Shown: positions 10,220 through 22,100, counted from the stretch's first letter. The stretch: 64,000 nt of DNA from Adiantum capillus-veneris (GCA_014529385.2 CM043961.1:9798978-9862977); one strand, 5' to 3'. The notes: generated by a model from the letters alone, not told the origin. Numbers and translations are program-made.

Positions 10220-10712
10220 CTGTAACAGACTTGGACACCCCAAGTCGGAAATCTAGCATGACACACGAGAGAATCAGTAAAAACACTTCACAAACTTTAT
10301 CACAGTTAAATAGAGTCGACATGGTCTGACGTAGTTCCGTGCCCAGAGGTATTGGCCCCAAAATCAGGCGTCCCTTTCGATATTTTTTACATTAATGCTT
10401 GAGCAAAGTTACAAATACGAGGGTCCTCTCTGCTTAGTGCTCTCTCGCAAAATCTGAGAGAGATTGTACCCCTCCTAAGTACATTTTATAGGCCCATGGC
10501 CTTCAAACTAAAAAGCCAGTACATGAAAAGCTTCTAAGTCAAAAGCTTTTCGCCTAAAAGCTGCCAACTGAAAACACGAAAATCCGTACACTGCTACGTC
10601 AACAACTGTCAGCGCATTTCACGGAATTTCGTACGACTATCCATGTCAACATGTCAGTGCGATCTGCGGGTCTTGTTGTTTGTACTGCCCGCCACGTCAT
10701 CATTTTGTGACA
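10220..10712 (-). repeat. 3' LTR of the mini element
   Basis: It starts TGTCACAAAATGATGACGTG on the minus strand and ends AAGTCTGTTACA. It contains the shared poly(A)-linked module (10330-10397) and ACGT-core motifs. It is diverged from its partner by scattered substitutions and small gaps. Confidence 0.8.
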
Positions 10713-11026
10713 TATGCCCCTCTTGAAAGAATTGTAGTCGTCCTCTCGTCAAAAAGCATTTTTAGGGCAAAAATGAACTCCTTTTTCTCTGGCAGGTGAT
10801 CTTGAATTTCTTGTGGCTTATGCCCTGTAAGACAGAGGGATAAAGATGGGAGCGCGCCCGATGCGTGATGAAGTAAGGGTCGAGTGGCTAATAAGTCGAG
10901 GGTCGGGACACGAAGATTCTTTGATCAAATTTCCTGCAAACTTTAGAAGCGCCAAAGTGCTATGTCTGCACTTTGGTAGGACCGGTATGCTTTGAGAAAA
11001 GCACACGCTTGAAGCTCTAATACCAC

Positions 11027-11494
11027 TGTAACAGACTTGGACACCCCGAGAGAATCAGTAACAACACTTCACAAACTTTATCATAGTTAAATAGAGTCGG
11101 CACCGCCCGGCGTAGTTTCGTGCCCAAAGGTATTGGCCCCAAAATCTGGCGCACCTTTCTTTATTTATTTTTATATTAATGCTTGAGCAAAGTTACAAAT
11201 CCGAGGATCCTCTCTGCTCAGTGCTCTCTAGCAAAATCTAAAAGAAAGTGTACCCCTGAGTACATATTTATACGCCCATGGCCTTCAAACTCAAAATCAA
11301 GTACATGAGAAGCTTCTAAGTCAAAAGCTTCTCGCCTAAAAGTTGCGAGCAAAAAACACGGAAATCCGTACGCTGCCAAGTCAGCAATTGTCAATGCATT
11401 TTGCAGAATTCCGTACGACTATCACTATCAACATGTCCGCACAATCTGTGGAACGTGTTGTCCGTACTGCCGACCACGTCATCATTTTGTGACA
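11027..11494 (-). repeat. 5' LTR of the mini element
   Basis: Same start (TGTCACAAAATGATGACGTG) and end (AAGTCTGTTACA) as its partner. It is bounded inside by the primer site and outside by the gacac duplication. Confidence 0.8.
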
Positions 11495-11543
11495 GACACT
11501 CCAAGCAATAGAAACACACGAACAAAAAATCACTAGACTTGAC

Positions 11544-11574
<31 letters not shown>

Positions 11575-12097
11575 TCTACACCGCACAGCGGAGTTCCGCG
11601 CCTAGAAGCATTGGCCCCAAAAGCTAGCGCCCCTTTCGGTATTTCTTTATTATTGCTCCATGCAAAGTATAGCTCCCGAGGGTCCCTCTGCTCTCAGACT
11701 CTGCCTCCAGATGCTCTGCAAAGTGAGGCCCAAGAGCTCTTTTAAACTTACAAGGGTTGCCCAAAAGCAGAGTCCCAAAAGCATCAGTTCAAACAGCATC
11801 ATAAACCAAAAGAAATTGTTCTCAAAAGCTCCCATAAAAACTGCCACGTCAACAGCCAATGCCAAACGCAGAAATCTGTACACCTGCGACGTGGCTTCAG
11901 CAGCGCAAATCGTGGGATTTCATACAGTCCTGCCACGTGTCATGTGAGCGCGTGCCAGAGGTCAAGCTTTTGGCTCTTGGGGTTTTAGGCCCCACGCGCG
12001 GTGTTCAGAAGTTCTTTAAGTTAGTCGACTCAATTTCTCTTGTCCACTCGGCCATTTCTCTTCTACTTTGGTCATGCCACGTCATCACTTTGTGAGA
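11495..12097 (-). repeat. Main part of the split host LTR
   Basis: On the minus strand it runs from TCTCACAAAGTGATGACGTG at 12097 to GCTTGGAGTGTC at 11495. It carries the shared module at about 11585-11655 (GAAATACCGAAAGGGGCGC, then GGGGCCAATGC) and a GA microsatellite at 11544-11574. Confidence 0.7.
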
Positions 12098-12149
12098 AAC
12101 GCATGACCAAAATAGTCGCTAAAAAACAAGGGAGATGCGTTGATCCTGT

Positions 12150-12616
12150 TGTCACAAACTGATGATGTGGCAACTCGGACCTGATGACATGGCAATATGG
12201 AATCCCGCAAATTGCATTGACATGCTGACGTGGTGGATTTTTGCGTTGTGCCATGTTGTATGGATTTCCGCGATTCACATTGGCTGCTTTTGGGCAAGTC
12301 GGTTTTGAGTTTGCAAGCTTTTCATGTAATAGCTTTTCAGTTTGATGGTCGAGGGCCTTTAAATATGAACCCAAGGCTACTCTTTCCCTGAGTTAGCTAA
12401 AGAGCTTCTGAGCAGAGAGGGCCCCGAGAGTTGTAACTTTGCTCAAGCCTTAATATAAAAATAAATACCGAAATGGGCACCAGATTTTCGAGCCAATACC
12501 TCTAGGCACGAAACTACGTCAGGCCGTCTCAACTCTGTATTAAGTTGTGATAAAATTTGTGAAGTCTCTCGTGTGTCTTACCAGATTTCCAACTTGGGGT
12601 GTCCAAGTCTAAAACA
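12150..12616 (+). repeat. Solo LTR with intact target duplication
   Basis: It starts TGTCACAAACTGATGATGTG and ends TGTCCAAGTCTAAAACA. It contains AAATACCGAAATGGGCACC at about 12465. It is flanked by cctgt on both sides (12145-12149 and 12617-12621), and no primer site follows its 3' end. This is the classical product of unequal recombination between the two LTRs of one insertion. It is the same family as the mini element at 10220-11494. Confidence 0.85.
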
Positions 12617-12621
12617 CCTGT

Positions 12622-13286
12622 CGTACCTCTTGATTGGCATGGACAATAAAGTGGATGTCGAGACAGCAGTAGGAGTCTCCTCCCAAGAGAACAGTGTACT
12701 AAAAAAAGGATATAAGGGCCCCATCAGCTCGCAACGAAGGCCACTGCCACTCACCACGATCCCAGTCCAAGTCAATTAGGGGTTTTCCTTTCCAAATCCA
12801 CAATCTCCAAAGCAATGCCTCCTCAGTAGTGGGAACAAGGTCAACACAAGATTGCCTCTCGAAAGATCCTACCACTCTAACAGGTTGTCAATCAGCATCC
12901 AACTACTCATTAGGTGGTACCTCTAATCTGATGTGATGGCCATGATGGCACTCTCTGCAATCCTAAATATGAGAGTCCCCTATTGTGCAACAATTGGGGC
13001 TCCCGAGCAATGATTTAAGTCCGCCCACCAACCCTGATGAGGAGGTAAAATAGTCTATCTCCCAATGTAGCCATGCCGGTCAGCAGGAATAGCCTCATCA
13101 ATCTCTCATATAGATAGCAACCCCTCTGCGGATCCCATAGATAGCACCATTGACCTGTGCAACAACCAAGGAAGCATCTAACCACCAGCATAAGGAGCGT
13201 GCGCAGCCATAGCCTAGTCAATATGGGTCCTCTCTCTCACTCACACACACACATACATATATATGTGTGTGTGTGTAGATACATAC

Positions 13287-13323
<37 letters not shown>

Positions 13324-13608
13324 GATACATACATGTATCTATATCTATGTGTGTGTGTGCGTGCGCGCGCGTGTGCAAGCGCTCACATATATACATATAA
13401 GACAAGTTTGTGCTACAAAGTATTGTGGCCCGTGGGTCCTCGAGGACCCTTGGGTCAGCCTATCTTCAAGGGCACGTACAAATCAAAACATAAGTGCAAG
13501 GACTCCAAGCTCACGGTGGTATGTAGGAGTCATATAGTATGAACCAAGGCGGTGGAAAACAATGCCAAGTAGTTTGGCCCTATGACATTGTAAGGAACAT
13601 AGTGGTGT
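12622..13608. other. Repeat-like non-coding DNA with TA/GT microsatellites
   Basis: I see no gene here. Stretches around 13080-13230 (ATCAATCTCTCATATAG, CCCCTCTGCGGATCCCA) resemble 30780-30980, so both are probably copies of one dispersed repeat. A compound CATA/TA/GT microsatellite occupies about 13240-13390. The block ends at the left flank of the old Gypsy element. Confidence 0.45.
13240..13390. repeat. Compound CA/CATA/TA/GT microsatellite
   Basis: Runs of CA, CATA, TA and GTGC/GCGC dinucleotides succeed each other. Confidence 0.9.
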
Positions 13609-13613
13609 GTGCC

Positions 13614-13888
13614 TATCACAAAGTAATGACGTGGCTGCCCGCTGCTGGAAACCCTAATTGCAAAAACCCTAACCCTAATCCTAATTTGCAGAAACCCGAA
13701 ACCCTAATTTGCTGGCTGCTGCGTACGGAAAAGCTGCCACGTCGCTGTACCAAAATTTCCGGGATTCGTGGCGCAAATTGCGGGATTTTGGCTGGCAGCT
13801 TTTGGGAGATGTTTTTACGCTTTTTGCTGGCTGCTTTTCCCTACGCTTTGGGAGAGAGATAAAGCCCCTCTTTGCTTTATTTTAGCGC

Positions 13889-13928
<40 letters not shown>

Positions 13929-14287
13929 CTTTGCTTTATTTTTAGCAAGAGAGAAAAACTCCTGCTTTATTTTTACAAAGCTTTTGAGCTTTTGATTTTC
14001 AGCTTTTGGGGCTCCGCTTTTGGCATCCCTGGGTTGGACTCTCACAACTCAGAGCATTTGGACGCAGAGTCTGAGTGTGAACGCCTGCCCGCACTCTTGT
14101 TCTTTGAACTCTCATTAATACAAAAAGAAATACCGAAAGGGGCGCGAGTCATAACTCTAGGCACGGAACTCCGTTGGGCCAATGTTGAATCAATTGTAAA
14201 CTATTAACTGTTTTGAAGTGATTATTTGGTGCTGTCGTGGGAGATTCTTGACTTGGAGTGTCCAAGTCTGTTACAAAGTCTGTTACA
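13614..14287 (+). repeat. 5' LTR of the old Gypsy element
   Basis: It begins TATCACAAAGTAATGACGTG (TG mutated to TA) and ends AAGTCTGTTACA. It contains AAACCCTAA telo-boxes (13650-13710), a GA microsatellite (13891-13925) and the AAATACCGAAAGGGGCGC module at about 14128. A 14-bp repeat (AAGTCTGTTACA twice) sits at the 3' end. Confidence 0.8.
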
Positions 14288-14288
14288 G

Positions 14289-14300
14289 TGGTATTTGAGC
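14289..14300 (+). promoter_or_regulatory. Primer binding site
   Basis: It reads TGGTATTTGAGC, tRNA-iMet type with two mismatches, one base after the LTR. Confidence 0.8.
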
Positions 14301-14346
14301 ACGGCCGATTTCTCTTCTACGGGAAATCCGATCCCACGCGGCACCT

Positions 14347-15826
14347 ATGGCTTCAGGCAAGGATCAGTCGACTCCCTCTGCATCTGGAGATGCGAGAAGG
14401 GATCACAACGAAGATTCTGGCAAGGAGTATGGCCCGCCTCGGCCTACTCAGGCGGAGTGTCGAGAGATGGAGCGTCGTCAATTGATCGGCGATGCAACAA
14501 TGATGCTCAATTTTGCAAAGGAACCAAAATTTGAAAAATATAAGAGCAAGACTTCTTTTCAGGAGGTGCATGCGCAGTGGCAGAAAACCACCACCCCCCC
14601 CCCCCAAAACCCGCTCTTAAGAAACCTTCTACTCACAAGAAATATACGAAGAAGGAATTAGAAGAGGTGGTTGATGCACGAATTGCTCAACTTTTTGACG
14701 CGCAGAACAAAGCTAAAAAGCACGGCAAAAAGCAGAAGAAAGGCATTGACTTCCCGGGCTATTTGGGTCAGTCGACTTTTGAAAAGGCAAAGAAACAGAA
14801 GAAGCGTGTTCGATTTGAAGAAGTACCCAGTTCTTCTTCTTCTTCTTCTTCTTCTTCTTCTTCTGACAGTTCTTCTAGCTCATCTGACTCGAGCGAAGAA
14901 GACCGAAAAGGCAAGAAGCGAAGCAAGAAACAACCCTTCGGAAAGGGAAAGAAAAAGGCAAAGAAGTCTAAATCTTGCCCAGTGAGTGACAGCTCTACAG
15001 AGGACTCGTCTACAGACAGTTCAGACTCTAATGAGAGCAACTTTTATGCAAAGAAGAAGAATTTTTACAAAGCCAACCAATATGACTTTCTCGAAGACAA
15101 ACGCAAGAAAGTTCGAGAGTTTAAGGAAGGTGGACAGTCAATTAAATTTGACACGTTTTCGGGATATAGAGATGCTTCGAAGGCTTTGTCTTTTGTACAG
15201 CAGTTTGACATCGCTTTTGCGGAAGGACGTTACTCAAAGCACTCTAAAATTCGAAGAGTTGCCTCTTACTTTAAGGGGAATGCTCGAACTTGGTGATCCA
15301 CGCTTCTATTAAGCAAGACTGCGCCAGTTAAATGGCTGAAATTCAAGAGGCTTTTTATTTCTTCTTGGCTGACTCGAGAGTATGAACGTGATATACGAAC
15401 TGCTTGGAACCATCTTCGGATGAACAAGAAAGATACAGTGGACGCTTATTGTGAGAAATTCTGAAGCTCTTTTCTATCCGCCTCTTCATTTAAGAAGATC
15501 TCGTTCAAGGAACAGATTGAGCGGTTTACCTTGGGTCTACCTACAGAGATCCGAGATCACTGCTTGGAACAGAAGTCAGCTTCTATTCAGGAGTCGTTGA
15601 GTCATGCGAAACGGGGTTTTGCCATCCACTCTGGCAGTCTGACTTACCCCACCGATGAGATCATGACGCAAAGAGCAGAAAAGACTTCGACAAATGAAAG
15701 TAGAAAGAGAAAGAGCAACTCAGAAAAGAAAGATGCACGACCCAAGCTTACTCCTCAGGAGGAGCCGCGAAGTGCCCTAAAAAGGCACAGAAAGAACAGA
15801 ATGACAAGGACGACGAATGGCCTATG
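14347..15826 (+). pseudogene. gag of the old Gypsy element
   Basis: The frame starts at ATG 14347 (MASGKDQSTPSASGDARRDH) and shifts at a run of 12 C (14594-14605) into the frame that ends at 15296. It then continues past an in-frame TGA (TGG TGA where relatives have a WW pair) and further stops to about 15826. It shows a basic coiled N-terminus, a Ser tract coded by a TCT repeat (14830-14866), an acidic Ser/Asp/Glu linker, and the capsid domain (FDTFSGYRDASKALSFVQQF at about 15150). The C-run is a plausible slippage origin for the frameshift. Confidence 0.8.
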
Positions 15827-15882
15827 AGTTCGAGAGCAGCTGAGGGACGTGGAAGAAGAAAACAGGACTGATTCCAAATTAC

Positions 15883-17554
15883 GTGGATCCTGATCCCAAC
15901 ACATTGGACGAGAGTACAGAACTTTGCCGAGCTTGGGGCAAAGTGAAAGACCAAGAGGCCCTGATCTTCTTTGATGGAGGAGCCAAGGCCAACTTCATTT
16001 CACCGGAATTGGCAGCACGGCTCGAGATCACTCCCGATCGGATGGGACCACATGCGGAGGCAGTTCTAGCAGCACCCGCCAAGAAACATAGCCATTACAC
16101 CTGTCATTGGCAATCGGGGCATGAGGACTTTTACATAATGCCTTTGGAAGGTTGTGATGTTCTCTTGGGAGTTCCCTGGTACCACAAGAACAACGCCGTG
16201 GTCGACTATCGGGTGAGGAAAGCGACATTGACTACAGAGAAGGGCACAACCATTGTACTTGACATTAAACTTAAGGGCGAGTTTGTCCCTATTGTAACGG
16301 CTTCGGCCATTTCTAAATTAATGAAATCCAATCTGTTTGTTTACTCGATCTTTTTGAAAGAGTTGAGTGATGAGGATAGGACAAATATGTCTGAACTTGA
16401 TAGAGAACGCCAAGATTTTCTCCACTCTCATGCCGATTGCTTCTCAGAGGGCCTGCCAGGCGAGTTACCACCCGCTCGTCCTGAAGATCATACCATTGAT
16501 CTGATTCCTGGAAGCACACCACCGAACCGGCCACCTTACCGTGTGAACCGAGCACAGATTAAAGAGATTATGAACCAAGTGAAAGACCTCTTGGAAACAG
16601 GTCTTGTCCAGCCTAGTACTTCACCGTATTGCTCTCCAGTGTTGTTGGTTTTGAAGAAAGACGGATCTTGGAATTATAGAGCTCTCAACAAAATCACCGT
16701 CAAGAACGGATTTCCGATTCCTAGGATCGATGATATACTCGAAAGATTACAAGGATCCTCGTGTTTTAGCACGATTGATTTGAAGAGTGGATATCATCAG
16801 ATCAGAATCGCGTCGGGAGATGTCTACAAGACAGCCTTTCGGACGACTTTTGGGTTATTTGAGTTTTTGGTGATGCCTTTTGGCTTAACCAATGCTCTGG
16901 CAACATTTAATCGATGATGAACAGGATTTTCCAAGAGTCCAGGCTATTTGTTGACACTTTCTTTGACAATATCATTATTTTCTCCAAGAATGAGGCAGAA
17001 CATAGAGATCATTTGCTTCAGGTCTTTTAGGAATTACGAGATCACAAGCTAGTGATTAATGCAAAGAAAAGTGAATTTTTCCTACTAGAGATACACTTTT
17101 TGAGACAGTGTGTCAGCAGCAGGAGTGCAAATGGATCCGGCCAAGATAGAGACTATTCGTGATTGGCCCGATTTGAAGAATGTCCATGAAGTTGGAAGCT
17201 TCTTGGGATTGTGTTTGTACTACAGGCGGTTCATTCGAAAGTTTGCAGAGATTGCTTCCCCTTTGCATATCTTGACACATAAAGGAGTCCCTTTCTCGTG
17301 GGGACCCACAGAGGTGACTGCCTTTCAGACTTTGAAAGAGAAATTGACTACGGGACCAGTTTTGACTTTGTTGGACTTGCATAAGTCATTTGAAGTATAT
17401 AGTGATGCTTGTGGTCGTAGTCTGGGTACCGTCTTAATGCAAGAAGGCCATGTCATTGCTTAAGAGAGCCGATTGTTCTCACGGCAGGAATTGACAGCAC
17501 AGATTTATGAGAAAGAGCTTTTGGCGGTTATCCATGCTCTTACTCAGTGGCGGC
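15883..17554 (+). pseudogene. pol of the old Gypsy element, first part (PR-RT-start of RH)
   Basis: The frame 15883-16917 holds the protease ([18 protein letters not shown] where aspartic proteases have D-S/T-G) and the first RT half. RT has lost about four residues before YRALNK (the young relative has RMCIDYRALNK). A one-base deletion near 16912 shifts the frame. Downstream the catalytic motif reads FFDNIIIF instead of FFDD, and a TAA interrupts at 17461. Translation similarity breaks exactly at 17554 inside a QWRHYL codon string, where the young element is inserted, and resumes at 26251. Confidence 0.85.
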
Positions 17555-19030
17555 TGTCACCAGCGTGTGACTACTATCTATCTTTTTTGTTGATTTCTTT
17601 CTTATTATCTATTTACTTTCACTTTTTGGAAACACCCCTCGGGAAATCTAACTGCCCTGCATTGCATAGCTAGTGTGGAACTGTCCAGAGGGAGTCCAGG
17701 CCTGAGGGCAAGAGAGCACTAAGTTGGACAAGGACTATGGTTAGCCAAGTGGGGTCATTGACTAGCCAAAGTGGAATCCTTTGCTACAGAGGCTACATTT
17801 CAGTTTTGGATGTGGCCACAGTGTACAAAGAGGGTCGGATGACCTAGAAAGATACAATGGCAGCATCTCCTAAAATTTAGGGAACTGCTATTTTGGGACC
17901 TGAAAATGTCTTCGCGTCATTACGTGCAGTTTGACATGGGGATCATTTTGTTACTCTGTGGCCAAGTCAACAGAGGCTGCAGGTGAGATATTTTTAGACC
18001 CGAGGGTCTAAAGCGGGAAAATGCACAAATGAGTGACACTTGGCACTCTGAGGCCAGTTTACTACTTATAGAGAAGGCAAAAACGTGATTTATAGCTGGG
18101 AGGCTCATTTTGCAAGTCTCTGTCACAGGTTAAGAGCTATGGAGTGCTTGCTTTCCCTCTTATGCACAGTGCGGTGCCAGGAGTGATGCCCTGCACGCTA
18201 CGCACTGCCCTCTCTCTCCCCTTTGGCAGTATGTTATGCCCCTCTAGTGGGCTCTTCATTTGACCAATGTACAATTGTGTGGGTTCATGCGCGATTGCCG
18301 AGGCAAGAGCCTCTTGCACAGGTACTGGATTAGCTAGCGGCTAATCCCCCCGCAGGTACAGGTGAATTCGGAGAGGTTTCACGCCAGAAATCTCGTCCGA
18401 TTCAAAGGGCAAGTAGCCCTACAGGTGCGGGAGCTCGAGGACTTGCTAGGGATGCGACCGGCACGCGAAACGGAGCCCGAAACAGTGAATTACAGCCTGC
18501 TGTGTATTTTTGCAGGTTTAGGGTTTTGGCCCTAAACGGACCCTAATACCCCCAGGAGGTTCGGGGACGCAAGGGGACCGCTGTACAGGCGATCTGGCGT
18601 ATTTTCAGGGCTGAAAACAGAGAATTCAGCGTGCTGCAGATTCTCGCCAGGTTTTGCAAAGTGCCCGTATGCGTCGGGAAAGTCAGTCAATGCGTGGGAA
18701 TACTGACCGTGAAAGGTTCTAGTACAGTTATGCTGCCGAAATCGGGCTGGAACAGTGGAAATTCAGCCGAGTTTGTGCGGGGCAGCTTGTAGGAACCACA
18801 GCGTTTATTCCCTCTTTTGAACAATAAAGAAATACCGAAAGGGGCGCCTAAGTTAGGGGCCAATCTGGTGTCCGTCTACTCATACAGGTGCAATCTAGCA
18901 GCCTGTATCCCTCTCCCCTTTGTTGTGTCTTGAAAGTACAGGTAAAATAGACGACTAATAATGGGTGAAAGCTAAATCAAGGTTTAAAGTAAAGTCTACC
19001 GCCCTTTTTGGATTGAACAGGCCGGTTTCA
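17555..19030 (+). repeat. 5' LTR of the young Gypsy element
   Basis: It runs from TGTCACCAGCGTGTGACTAC to GGCCGGTTTCA. It contains an inverted telo-box pair (GTTTAGGG / CCCTAAAC, about 18516-18540), a poly(A) signal AATAAA (18823-18828) followed directly by the shared AAATACCGAAAGGGGCGCC module, and no open frame of note. Confidence 0.95.
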
Positions 19031-19049
19031 TGGTTCCATCGACGGGATT
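19031..19049 (+). promoter_or_regulatory. Primer binding site, probably tRNA-Glu type
   Basis: The sequence directly after the LTR is TGGTTCCATCGACGGGATT. It agrees in 15 of 19 positions with the complement of plant tRNA-Glu 3' end as I recall it, and does not fit iMet. The other Gypsy copies with a readable primer site here use iMet, so the primer differs. The assignment is inference. Confidence 0.6.
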
Positions 19050-19137
19050 AAATCACTTTTTCCCATAGAAGTGAGCCTTGGGCAGTTTTCGGCTTGAAGA
19101 CACAGGGATCATAGACCAGACACAGGGAATTGTAACT

Positions 19138-22100
19138 ATGGCTGACAGACCAGATGATGTGACTGAAGAGGTTTCCTCTTCACAGGGTCAACAGACACAT
19201 GAAGTGGGTGAGTCCTCAAGACCACCACAGACTGATGATGATATATTCAGGACCCAGTTGGCTACTGCTGTGGCTATGTTCACACAAGTAATGCAGAATC
19301 CGAGGTTTTTAGCCTTTCTGCAACCTCCGGTTCCGTCTCAGCAAGTTGGGTCACTGGATCATATTCAAAAGCCTGTTAAGGCTCGAGCACAGGTGATTCA
19401 TACCGCACAGTCAATGGAAACACCTGTACACTTGACGGAGAACATGCAGTCTCCACAACCTATGCCTAAGGTGCAAGAACAGGTGGCTGAGATGCCAGTT
19501 TTTCAAGCTGTACCAATTCAGCCCGCCACCTTTCAACAGCCTATAGCTGGTTCTAATGGGCAGGGAAGCAACTTACAGGCTATGCAACAGGTCTTCCCAC
19601 CACCTTCAGTACACCCTGGCTATTTTGGAGGTGGATCCGTATTCCAAAGCATGGCTGGTCATGCACCTGGAAATCAGTTTTATACGCCAGGAACAGTGTT
19701 TGCGGGTGCTCAAACGATGATGCCTAACCCCATGTACAGTGTCATGGGTATGCAACCAGGGTTTCAAAGCACTCAGGGACAATTTGGGATGCCACAAGCA
19801 AGTTTTGGTATGGCTGGAATTACAAATCAGCAGCCAAATATGGCATTTCCAGGTCAAGTTAATAGCGGCCAAGGATTACAGATGAACCTTAATAGTGTTC
19901 CCATGTTTCAGTCACTTCCATATGACAATTTAACGCCGCTGGAGAGGCCAACTCCGTACAAAGAAGGTGGCAAAGGAGTGTCATTCACGACCTTTACAGG
20001 GTTTGATGACAGGAAGAAGGCTCTTTCATTCCTCCAGCAGTTTGATAAGGCCTATGCAGGGGGAAACTTTACAGAGGCTTCAAAGGTCCGCAAGGCAGCC
20101 ACTTTCTTGACAGGGAATGCGGGACAATGGTGGACAACTTTATTGCTTCAAGGGCAAGCTCCGTCCACATGGATTTACTTCAAGCAGATTTTTGCAGCAG
20201 CATGGTTATCTGATGATTTCGAAGCAGATGTCATGACAGAATGGCACCAGCTAAATGCTGCCACTTGCAGAAATCTGGATGATTACAATCGGAAGTTTTG
20301 GAAAGCTCTACTTCCAGTAACTTCCTATAGGTTTGTGCCATTGACAGAACAGATTGAAAAATACTGTTGTGGCCTACCCAAAGGATTGAGAAAATACTGC
20401 ACGAAGACAAAAGTCACTACTTTGACGCAGCTCATCGAGGTAGCAAACACTGGCAATGGTTTGCTCAAGGGAGAAGATTGTGAATTTAACACTGGCGTCA
20501 AGGCAGGATCAGGCAAGAAAAATTCAGCCAAGAAGCACGTTCCCAATGAGGCTCCTAAAGGGACTCAGGAGTCGGCCAACGCAGGGAAAGACAAAGCTAC
20601 GGCTGAATCAGAAAAAGGACCCGCAAAGAAATGGAAAAGACGTTTTCCTCGCAAGTCAGAAGAGCAAAAGAAGGTCCTGAGGACAGAGAACAAATGCTTT
20701 ATATGTGAGCAGCCTGGCCACATTGCTTACAACTGTCCTACAAAGAAAAGGCCAGCTGATTCTGAAGACAAGGAGGACAGGAAAGGAAAGAAGCCCATGG
20801 CTGGTCTAGTGCCAGATATGGTGGGCGACAAGCCAAATTCAGATGCAAGTGAGCTTTGCAGAGCATGGGGAAAGGTTAGGGATCAAACAGTGCTTATCTT
20901 CTTTGATCCAGGTGCCAAAGCCAACTTCATTTCCCCAGAATTGGCTTCAAAGTTGGGAATCAGACCTGAAGAGATGGGGTATACAGCAGAGGCAGGTTTG
21001 GCATGTCCTGGCCATACAGAGGCTGTGACACCCATCATTGGAAAGTTGCGTCTACATATCCAGTCCTATGTAGATGCTGAAGAATTTTACATCATGCCAC
21101 TGGACGGATGTGATGTGTTGTTAGGTATTCCTTGGTTATTTCGTGTACAGGGAATCATGGATGCCTACAACAAAAAGATCACTGTACAGAGCAGGGGAAA
21201 GACTCACATTCTGGATGTAAAGCTTAAAGGGGAGTCTATTCCTACTGTATCAGCTTCTGCTATTACTTCTGTAATGAAAAAGCATCTTTCTGCGTACTTG
21301 GTTTTTGCACGTGAAGTGTCAGATTGTGATGAATCAAATTTATCTGTGCTAGATAAAGAAAGGTCAATGTTTTTACAACAGTATAGTGACTGTTTTTCCG
21401 ATTCATTACCGTCTCAATTACCGCCAGAGAGACCCGAGGACCATGCGATAGATTTGGTGCCAGGCTGTAGCCCACCAAATAAGCCTCCGTACAGGGTTAG
21501 TGCGGCTCAGCAGAAAGAGATAATGGGCCAAGTACAGGAGCTGTTAGAAAAAGGGCTGATTCAGCCCAGTTCATCTCCATTCTGTTCTCCAGTATTGTTG
21601 GTGCAGAAAAAAGATGGCTCATGGCGTATGTGCATCGACTACCGTGCACTGAACAAGAATACCATCAAGAATAGGTTCCCTATACCTAGAATTGATGATA
21701 TTATGGACAAATTAGAAGGAGCAGCTATGTTTAGCAGGATAGATCTAAAGAGTGGGTATCATCAGATCCGCATTAGATCAGAGGATGTGCACAAGACTGC
21801 TTTTAGAACAACGTTTGGCCTTTACGAATTTTTAGTGATGCCCTTTGGTCTCACAAATGCTCCTGCTACGTTTAATAGGATGATGGACAGAATTTTCCGT
21901 CCACACCAGCAGTTTGTTGGTACGTTCTTTGATGACATGATAGTCTATTCAAAGAATGAAGAGGAGCATAGGCATCACTTGGCCATTGTGTTCAAAGAGC
22001 TACGCAGTCATAGGTTGCTCATCAATGCAAAGAAAAGTGAGTTTTTTCTGGAAGAGATTCACTTTCTGGGACACATTGTCTCAAAGGACGGTGTCAGAAT

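Larger units (their letters stand above)
10220..11494 (-). mobile_element. Complete mini (TRIM-like) LTR retrotransposon, 1275 bp
   Basis: In minus orientation: 5' LTR 11494-11027, one-base gap, primer site 11025-11014 (TGGTATTAGAGC), 314-bp internal segment with no coding capacity, polypurine tract (AAGAGGGGCATA, 10724-10713), 3' LTR 10712-10220. It is flanked by the 5-bp duplication gacac (10215-10219 and 11495-11499). All signals needed for reverse transcription are present but no protein is encoded, so it must be mobilised by an autonomous relative. The internal segment includes the leader block shared with 4665-4765 and 9975-10090. Confidence 0.82.
9350..12097 (-). mobile_element. Old Gypsy remnant, LTR split by a mini element
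   Basis: In minus orientation the order is: LTR (12097 to 11495, resuming at 10219 to 10202), tRNA-iMet primer site (10200-10189), leader, gag remnant to about 9350. The LTR starts TCTCACAAAGTGATGACGTG, one change from the shared TGTCAC start. Removing the 10220-11494 insertion and one gacac copy reunites the LTR end. No pol or 3' LTR is visible below 9350, so the element is truncated. Confidence 0.65.

Noticed and set aside
10202-10237. LTR with an 18-bp internal tandem repeat at its end
   Set aside because: It is better explained by a nested insertion with gacac target duplication.
13666-13710. Interstitial telomere array
   Set aside because: Only a few degenerate CCCTAA units, present in both LTR copies, so they are part of the LTR and not a chromosome-end relic.
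17920-18319. Two minus-strand frames of 68 and 60 codons repeated at 25140-25539
   Set aside because: They lie inside the LTR and are duplicated only because the LTR is. No protein motif.
19078-19137. Upstream extension of the gag-pol frame starting at TTG
   Set aside because: The first ATG is at 19138, and a TTG start is unlikely in a plant transcript.
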